Below, one piece after another: positions 58,363-64,000 of a stretch of 64,000 nucleotides of DNA. Source of the stretch: Nostoc sp. PCC 7524. Lineage in GTDB: Bacteria; Cyanobacteriota; Cyanobacteriia; Cyanobacteriales; Nostocaceae. Below the pieces are notes generated by a model that did no database searches, was not told the origin of the DNA, and was given only the letters and a program-made list of their open reading frames with translations. The first letter of the stretch is position 1, and each line of letters opens with the position of its first letter. The translations under genes and the position numbers were made by a program. Location of the stretch: NCBI RefSeq assembly GCF_000316645.1, contig NC_019684.1:4500001-4564000 (forward strand), written 5' to 3'.

Positions 58363-58543
58363 ATTGGCTGGGATAATTAGAATTAATTCAGTAAGTGATA
58401 TGAAGCGCAGAGTAAGGCGGAGGTTAGCGCAGAGGAACGCAGAGTTTTAGTTAAATGTGTGATTCGATGCGTTATGTTTTTATGCAATTTGTATTAATGT
58501 TATCTAAATAGAAAAATAACACTTTAGAGTTTTGGAGTGGGTT

Positions 58544-59797
58544 ATGCTTAAGCAACTCATCCTGGAAAATTGGAAAAGTTTCCGTTATGCGGAACTTCCT
58601 CTTGACCCTTTGACGGTTCTGATTGGTACTAATGCTAGTGGTAAGTCTAATGTGGTTGAGGCTTTGGAGTTTTTACAAAGAATAGCTAAAGGTGAAAATA
58701 TTGACGCAGCTTTAGCAGGAGATAAAACTCTTGCATCTATTCGTGGTGGTGTAGAGTGGGCTGCACGGAAACCTGAAACTGAATTTACATTAAAAGCATT
58801 AGTTCAGGGTGAGGATGAACAAACTGATTATTTGTATGTTATCAAAATACAAACAATACCTGAAGTAAGAGTTATACAGGAATATATTGAATATGAAAAA
58901 TTCTATGAAAATAATGATAAACGCAAGAAAAAAATTAACCTTAAACACTATAGGTTTCCAACTAAAATTGGATTAAAAAGCTCAGGATATATTCTTGATG
59001 CAAATAACTTAGTAGAATTGAAAATAGAAGATAAAGAAATACAACCCGGTGTAAGTATTACTGAAATATTTAAAAATACAGTTTTCGCGGAGATAGATAA
59101 AGTTAAATCTTGTGTAATTTCAAATCTAGAAAATATTTTAATCTTAAATCCCATTGCTGCCAATATGCGTAATTACTCACCTCTTTCAGATACACTAGCA
59201 AATGATGCTTCAAACATAGGGGGTGTATTAGTAACGTTACCAGATGACCAAAAGGCAGAAGTGGAATTAAAACTCTCTACTTATATCAAAGATTTACCAG
59301 AAGGAGATATTAAAAAAGTATGGGCAGAAACAGTAGGTAGATTTGGCACAGATGCTATGCTTTACTGTCAGGAAGAATGGAAACCAGGTGAAATTACAGA
59401 AATTGATGCTAGAAGTATGTCAGATGGAACTTTACGGTTTCTAGCAATTCTGACAGCTTTACTCATCAGACCAGAGGGTAGTCAAATTGTCATCGAAGAA
59501 ATAGACAATGGTTTGCACCCTTCCCGTGCTAAATTACTGGTGAAAATTTTACGTGAAATTGGCAGCCAAAGAAATATTGATATTTTATTGACTACTCATA
59601 ACCCAGCTTTGCTTGATGCCTTAAGCCCTGAAATAGTACCATTTGTAGTTGTTGCACACCGTGATTCAGAAACAGGAGAAAGTAAACTTACACTGTTAGA
59701 AGATATTGATAATTTTCCTAAGTTGTTCGCATCCTATTCTTTAGGCGAAATGACAACTAAGGGCGCAATTGAAAGAAGTCTTTCTCATGGTGAATAG
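58544..59797 (+). CDS. AAA/SMC-like ATPase (OLD-type without Toprim)
   Basis: This ATPase is 417 residues from the ATG at 58544 (MLKQLILENWKSF), chosen because GGAG lies about 7 bases upstream. It shows ABC/SMC-like features: Walker A GTNASGKSNVVEA (about 28-40), a central variable region, the signature-like SMSDGTLRFLAIL, Walker B IVIEEIDNGLHP and an H-loop (LLTTHNPALLDAL). No nuclease domain is fused. The PIN-like gene starts 8 bases after its stop, so the two form a pair. Related AAA_21/OLD ATPases serve in anti-phage systems (known); the role here is inferred. Confidence 0.85.
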   Translation: MLKQLILENWKSFRYAELPLDPLTVLIGTNASGKSNVVEALEFLQRIAKGENIDAALAGDKTLASIRGGVEWAARKPETEFTLKALVQGEDEQTDYLYVIKIQTIPEVRVIQEYIEYEKFYENNDKRKKKINLKHYRFPTKIGLKSSGYILDANNLVELKIEDKEIQPGVSITEIFKNTVFAEIDKVKSCVISNLENILILNPIAANMRNYSPLSDTLANDASNIGGVLVTLPDDQKAEVELKLSTYIKDLPEGDIKKVWAETVGRFGTDAMLYCQEEWKPGEITEIDARSMSDGTLRFLAILTALLIRPEGSQIVIEEIDNGLHPSRAKLLVKILREIGSQRNIDILLTTHNPALLDALSPEIVPFVVVAHRDSETGESKLTLLEDIDNFPKLFASYSLGEMTTKGAIERSLSHGE

Positions 59798-59805
59798 TTA
59801 CTACT

Positions 59806-60327
59806 ATGATGAAAGTGCTACTAATTGATACTTCGCTTTTATGTGTTTGGTTAAAAGTTCCAGGTAAAGAAATTGCTGGTAATGATGAGTGGAATTTTGA
59901 ACTTGTAGATAAGAAAATACAAGAAGAAATTAACCAAGGAACAACGCTGGTACTTCCTCTAGCTACTGTTATAGAAACAGGTAATCACATTGCACAGGCT
60001 AAAACAAATACAAACAATAAGTATCCAACGGCTCAAAAGTTTGCTGAAATTATTACTTATGCTGCTGACGAAACAAGCCCTTGGGCTGCTTTCCGTGACC
60101 AAATTGTGCTTTGGGAGGCGGAAGAACTAAAAAAATTAGCGTCTCAATTTCCTACTCAAGCCATACAAGAGACTTCTATGGGTGATGCCAGTATTGTGAC
60201 ATTGGGCTTGTATTATCATCATAAGGGCTTCCATGTAGAGTTTCTCACTGATGATGATCAGTTGAAATCCCAGGAACCACCTCCACCATCACCACCTACA
60301 CGCCGTAGTAGTCCCCGGAAAGCATAA
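59806..60327 (+). CDS. PIN-like domain protein (putative nuclease partner)
   Basis: This 173-residue protein starts MMKVLLIDTSLLCVWL with Asp8, then Glu57 in LPLATVIETGNH, Asp127 in MGDASIVTLG and Asp149-151 in LTDDDQL. This order and spacing fit the four acidic metal-binding positions of PIN-fold nucleases. The C-terminus is a Pro-rich basic tail (PPPPSPPTRRSSPRK) that may contact nucleic acid or partner protein. It lies directly behind the SMC-like ATPase and 41 bases before a second ATPase gene, so all four may be one transcript. Confidence 0.7.
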   Translation: MMKVLLIDTSLLCVWLKVPGKEIAGNDEWNFELVDKKIQEEINQGTTLVLPLATVIETGNHIAQAKTNTNNKYPTAQKFAEIITYAADETSPWAAFRDQIVLWEAEELKKLASQFPTQAIQETSMGDASIVTLGLYYHHKGFHVEFLTDDDQLKSQEPPPPSPPTRRSSPRKA

Positions 60328-60368
60328 AAAAATTGTAACAAGTCTAATTAGGCAAATAGGAGAAGCTA

Positions 60369-61571
60369 ATGGATGGCAAAAGATTTATTCACAAATTGCG
60401 ATTAAAAAACTTCCTTTCTTATGGAAGTGAAGGGGAAGAAATTGAACTACAACCATTAAATGTATTAATAGGGGCAAACACATCTGGTAAGTCAAATTTA
60501 ATTGAGGCAATTGGAATTTTAAAAGCAACACCTACAGACTTACTTGCTCCATTTCGTCAAGGTGGAGGAGTTAGTGAGTTTCTTTGGAAAGGTGCTGAGG
60601 GAATTCCATTAGCAGAATTACAAGCTATTGTTGGTTATCCCAAAGGATTACAACCTCTACGCTATAAGTTAAATTTTACTGCATCTGCTCAAAGAGTTGA
60701 GATAGTAGATGAAGTTATAGAAAATCAATATCCAAATGAGGGAGAACGTGAAGCACATTTTTATTATCGTTTTGATGATGGTGGTCATCCAGTTTTTAGA
60801 GTTAGAGAAGAAGGTCCTTGGGCAGGAATATATAATGAATTTTGGACAACTGAATCACCTCGTATAAATCAATCTATACTATCTCAATTACAGGAAGCAC
60901 GTATATATCCAGAAATAACTTATCTCCGCAATCAATTCGCCAATATTGCTCTATATAGAGATTTTCCTATGGGTCGCCACGGAAAATTAAGAGATATGCA
61001 AAAAGCTGATTTACCTGAACACCCTCTTTTAGAAGATGGAAGTAATTTAGGATTAGTTTTAAATAACTTACAATACCAAATAGGAAATAGACAAATTATT
61101 GAGACTCTCAAAAAATTTTATGATAATGCTGAAGAACTGAGTGTCAGAATATATGGCGGTACTGTACAAATATTTATTCGTGAAGCAAATCTTATTCAAC
61201 CTATTCCCGTAAATCGTTTATCTGATGGTACGCTTCATTATTTATTTTTAATAGCTCTACTATTAGATCCAACTCCACCACCACTTATTTGTATTGAAGA
61301 ACCAGAAATTGGTTTACATCCAGATATTTTACCTACTATTGCTGAAATGCTAATTGAAGCATCTCAGAGAACACAATTAATTGTCACAACTCATTCTGAT
61401 GCTTTGGTTTCGGCTTTAAGCGAATATCCTGAATCAGTAATAGTTTGTGAACGAGATTCTAAAGGTAGCCATCTCCATCGTCAGGAACCTGATAGATTGA
61501 AAAAATGGTTAGAAAAGTATACTCTTGGCGATCTCTGGCGGATGGGACAAATTGGTGGAAATCGTTGGTGA
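60369..61571 (+). CDS. second AAA/SMC-like ATPase
   Basis: The 400-residue protein has Walker A GANTSGKSNLIEA (about 35-47), a middle region with FRQGGGVSEFLWKGAEG and YLRNQFANIALYRDFPMGRHG, then RLSDGTLHYLFLI, Walker B LICIEEPEIGLHP and an H-loop (IVTTHSDALVSAL). It differs from the first ATPase outside the motifs, so the pair is not a recent duplication. The AGGAGA preceding its ATG is a good SD. Its stop (TGA) shares one base with the ATG of the DUF4276-like gene (61571), giving tight translational coupling. Confidence 0.87.
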   Translation: MDGKRFIHKLRLKNFLSYGSEGEEIELQPLNVLIGANTSGKSNLIEAIGILKATPTDLLAPFRQGGGVSEFLWKGAEGIPLAELQAIVGYPKGLQPLRYKLNFTASAQRVEIVDEVIENQYPNEGEREAHFYYRFDDGGHPVFRVREEGPWAGIYNEFWTTESPRINQSILSQLQEARIYPEITYLRNQFANIALYRDFPMGRHGKLRDMQKADLPEHPLLEDGSNLGLVLNNLQYQIGNRQIIETLKKFYDNAEELSVRIYGGTVQIFIREANLIQPIPVNRLSDGTLHYLFLIALLLDPTPPPLICIEEPEIGLHPDILPTIAEMLIEASQRTQLIVTTHSDALVSALSEYPESVIVCERDSKGSHLHRQEPDRLKKWLEKYTLGDLWRMGQIGGNRW

Positions 61572-62272
61572 TGGATATTTATATTTACATTGAGGGTGCA
61601 GGAGATGAAGATGATATTGAACTGCTTCCTAGACAACGCCCTGGCTTTCGTAGTGGGATTAGAAGTGGAAAAGAAACTACCACTGGACTACGCGCTGGTT
61701 TTAGAAAGTTTTTTGAGGAACTATATAATATTGCTGGTGAAAACCATAAAATATTTCTAGTTATGTGTGGATCAAGGCGTGATGCTTATGAAGACTTTAA
61801 AACTGCTTTGGAGTCTCAACCAGAAGCTTTCAATGTTTTATTAATTGATTCTGAATCTCCCGTTTCTTCTACTATGACACCTTGGGAACATCTTAGAAAT
61901 AGAACAGAAGATCAGCCTTGGATTTTAGATGCAATTAATTTCGATAATGAGCAGTGTCAATTAATGGTACAAACGATGGAAGCATGGTTTATCGCTGATA
62001 TTGATGCTTTAAGAACATTTTATGGGCAGAAATTCAGAGAAGATACAATCCATCAAGGAATGGCGCGCTATTCTAGCGTAGAACAAGTGTCTAAAGGTAC
62101 TTTGAGAGTATGGCTTAGTGCTGCTACTCGTCGTACAGAGAAGAAAACATATCATAAAACAAACCATGCTCCAAAGCTTCTAGAATTACTTGATGTCACT
62201 ACTGTTCGTCAAGCTTCACCGTATTGCGATCGCCTATTCGCCACGCTACAAGATATCATAAAAAAACCTTGA
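61571..62272 (+). CDS. DUF4276-like (Toprim-like) protein
   Basis: This protein is 233 residues from the ATG at 61571 ([14 protein letters not shown]); a longer frame from 61505 overlaps the ATPase and is not used. It has Glu8 in a beta1 segment, Asp93/Glu95 in VLLIDSESP and an acidic [16 protein letters not shown] segment, with a helical basic end ([14 protein letters not shown]). The layout resembles Toprim-type metal-binding enzymes, and I recall DUF4276 members paired with such ATPases. Nuclease or other effector activity is inferred. mutS begins about 80 bases downstream. Confidence 0.68.
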   Translation: MDIYIYIEGAGDEDDIELLPRQRPGFRSGIRSGKETTTGLRAGFRKFFEELYNIAGENHKIFLVMCGSRRDAYEDFKTALESQPEAFNVLLIDSESPVSSTMTPWEHLRNRTEDQPWILDAINFDNEQCQLMVQTMEAWFIADIDALRTFYGQKFREDTIHQGMARYSSVEQVSKGTLRVWLSAATRRTEKKTYHKTNHAPKLLELLDVTTVRQASPYCDRLFATLQDIIKKP

Positions 62273-62351
62273 GCGATCGCCCGGAAATTTCCACAGCACG
62301 TTATCATCGGATCTTGTGGCTATTCTGTGCGTAACTCTTAGCATCTATCCT

Positions 62352-64000
62352 ATGACCGTTTCTCACTCTGACCTTCAGCCAACAGAACCCAATAATTCTA
62401 CTGCGCCTCATACCGATACGCGACAGGTAGACCGCAGTAAGCTGAGTAAGATGTATCAGCATTATGTTGAGGTCAAAGATAAGCATCCTCATGCGCTGTT
62501 GCTGTATCGGGTGGGAGATTTCTTTGAAACGTTTTTTCAAGATGCGGTGACGGTAGCCAGAGAATTAGAATTAGTCCTCACCAGTAAACACGGCGGTGAA
62601 ATTGGTCGTGTGGCTATGACTGGTGTACCCCACCACGCTTGGGAACGCTACACAACTCAACTGGTGGAAAAAGGCTATGCTGTGGTGATTTGCGACCAAG
62701 TGGAAGATGCTTCTGAGGCGGTGGGTTTGGTGCGTCGGGAGGTGACACGCATTCTTACCCCTGGGACTTTGCTAGAAGAAGGAATGCTTAAATCTAGTCG
62801 CAATAATTACTTGGCGGCTGTGGTAATTGCGGGGAATCATTGGGGTTTAGCTTATGCAGATATCTCCACGGGGGAATTTCTCACTACCCAAGATAGTGAT
62901 TTAGAACATCTCACCCAGGAACTCATGCGTTTGCAGCCTTCTGAGGTGTTAGTTCCCACAAATGCGCCGGATTTGGGTAGTTTGCTGCGTCCAGGGGAGA
63001 GTTCGCCCCATTTACCAGAGTGTTTACCACCATCATTTTGTTATAGTTTGCGATCGCAAGTCCCCTTTTCTCAAGGTGAGGCTAGGAATAAATTATTGCA
63101 GACATTCAAAGTGCGATCGCTCGAAGGTTTGGGTTGTGACCATCTCCCCTTGGCTGTGCGGGCGGCTGGTGGGTTGTTGGAATATGTGGAAGATACCCAA
63201 AAAGAAAACCGCGTCTCTCTACAAAGACTCCGCACCTACACCATCACCGACTATTTAATTGTTGACCAGCAAACCCGCCGCAACTTAGAAATTACTCAAA
63301 CCGTCCGTGATGGCACTTTTCATGGTTCGCTACTTTGGGCGTTAGATAGAACTAGCACCGCAATGGGTAGCCGTTCTTTGCGGCGATGGTTACTGCAACC
63401 GCTACTGGATATTAAAGGTATTCGCGCTCGCCAAGATACAATTCAAGAATTAGCTGAAAATACGCCTTTGCGTCAGGATTTGCGGCAATTATTACGGCAG
63501 ATTTACGACTTAGAACGCCTCACAGGTAGAACCAGTTCCGGGACAGCTAACGCCAGAGATTTAGCAGCTTTGGCTGATTCTCTATCGCGCTTACCAGAAT
63601 TAGCCCGCTTAGTTGCCGATGCGCGTTCGCCCTTCCTCAAAGCTTTGCAAAAAGTCCCGCCGATTTTGGAAGAATTGGCGCAGAATATTCACGCCCATAT
63701 TGTAGAGTCACCACCGATACACCTCAAGGAAGGCGGCTTAATTCGTCCAGGGGTAAATCCCCAATTGGATGAGAGAAAGGCGACGGTGGAAGCAGACCAA
63801 CAATGGATTGCTAATTTAGAAGTAGATGAAAGAGCTAGAACAGGTATCCCCACCCTCAAGGTAGGATTTAATAAAACCTTTGGTTACTATATTAGTATTT
63901 CCCGTGCTAAGGCTGACCAAGTACCCAATAATTACATCCGCAAGCAAACCCTCACCAATGAGGAAAGATACATCACCCCAGAACTGAAAGAACGGGAAGC
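62352..64000 (+). CDS. mutS: DNA mismatch repair protein MutS (5' part, runs off the window)
   Basis: This open frame starts at the ATG at 62352 and continues without a stop to the window end, about 549 codons. It contains the mismatch-binding Phe-x-Glu (Phe57/Glu59 in [10 protein letters not shown]), then [13 protein letters not shown] and [15 protein letters not shown] of the MutS N-terminal domains. Connector and lever regions ([44 protein letters not shown]) follow. The ATPase domain lies outside the window. The SD is weak. It follows the ATPase/DUF4276 pair by about 80 bases. Confidence 0.93.
   Translation, partial: MTVSHSDLQPTEPNNSTAPHTDTRQVDRSKLSKMYQHYVEVKDKHPHALLLYRVGDFFETFFQDAVTVARELELVLTSKHGGEIGRVAMTGVPHHAWERYTTQLVEKGYAVVICDQVEDASEAVGLVRREVTRILTPGTLLEEGMLKSSRNNYLAAVVIAGNHWGLAYADISTGEFLTTQDSDLEHLTQELMRLQPSEVLVPTNAPDLGSLLRPGESSPHLPECLPPSFCYSLRSQVPFSQGEARNKLLQTFKVRSLEGLGCDHLPLAVRAAGGLLEYVEDTQKENRVSLQRLRTYTITDYLIVDQQTRRNLEITQTVRDGTFHGSLLWALDRTSTAMGSRSLRRWLLQPLLDIKGIRARQDTIQELAENTPLRQDLRQLLRQIYDLERLTGRTSSGTANARDLAALADSLSRLPELARLVADARSPFLKALQKVPPILEELAQNIHAHIVESPPIHLKEGGLIRPGVNPQLDERKATVEADQQWIANLEVDERARTGIPTLKVGFNKTFGYYISISRAKADQVPNNYIRKQTLTNEERYITPELKERE

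Noticed and set aside
62304..62540. 78-codon minus-strand frame at the mutS start
   Set aside because: Lies antisense to the clear mutS frame, which has conserved MutS motifs.

Overview
The window looks like chromosomal DNA of a filamentous, heterocyst-type cyanobacterium (Nostocales, Nostoc/Anabaena-like). The evidence is the clock-input protein LdpA, the NDH-1 genes ndhA-ndhI-ndhG-ndhE, the chlorophyll-cyclase factor Ycf54, crtE, many HIP1 palindromes (GCGATCGC), and 7-8 bp tandem repeats (CCCCAAT, TAGTCAT, TAGTCAA types) in many intergenic spaces. Base composition is moderately AT-rich throughout, and most genes are housekeeping.

Layout. 0-7 kb: ldpA, a two-gene signalling operon (hybrid histidine kinase plus REC-GGDEF-EAL protein) and lepB. 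7-15 kb: pyrC, a patatin-like lipase, tsaE, a YvcK-family gene, ruvC and a D-2-hydroxyacid dehydrogenase. 15.7-19.1 kb: a compact peptide cassette, with a 52-residue double-glycine precursor, a tandem-GNAT protein and a C39-peptidase ABC exporter. 19.4-28.5 kb: a GT-C membrane enzyme, a RidA homologue, an OlsB-like acyltransferase, then a minus-strand run gltA-ndhA-ndhI-ndhG-ndhE-nadK, and sixA. 28.6-29.8 kb: a truncated antitoxin-like ORF, a nuclease-HEPN fusion and a RusA-type resolvase. 30-45 kb: DHH phosphoesterase, HNH protein, alr, tRNA-Leu(UAG), lnt-gyrA, a secreted hypothetical, an HDAC-like deacetylase, small proteins and murF. 45-58 kb: an ETR1-like hybrid kinase, pdxJ, a SnoaL-like protein, ycf54, crtE, folD, a lipoprotein, NUDIX, an AI-2E-type permease, a PEP-CTERM protein and phoD. 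58.5-62.3 kb: two back-to-back ATPase/effector pairs, then the 5' part of mutS running off the end.

How the genes work together. The ndh genes encode contiguous membrane and Fe-S subunits of the thylakoid NDH-1 complex and share a strand with NAD kinase and citrate synthase, suggesting a redox-cofactor grouping. In the peptide cassette, order and spacing suggest that the precursor is cleaved after Gly-Gly and exported by the C39 transporter, with the GNAT protein a possible modifier. At 58.5-62.3 kb one SMC/OLD-like ATPase sits beside a PIN-like protein and a second beside a Toprim-like DUF4276 protein. That organisation resembles ATPase-nuclease immunity modules, but function is inferred only.

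The best candidates for under-described biology are, in order: the tandem ATPase+PIN / ATPase+DUF4276 island (58544-62272); the GG-peptide/tandem-GNAT/C39 cassette (15765-19108); the nuclease-HEPN/RusA pair (28704-29791); and the ethylene-receptor-like kinase (45004-47127).
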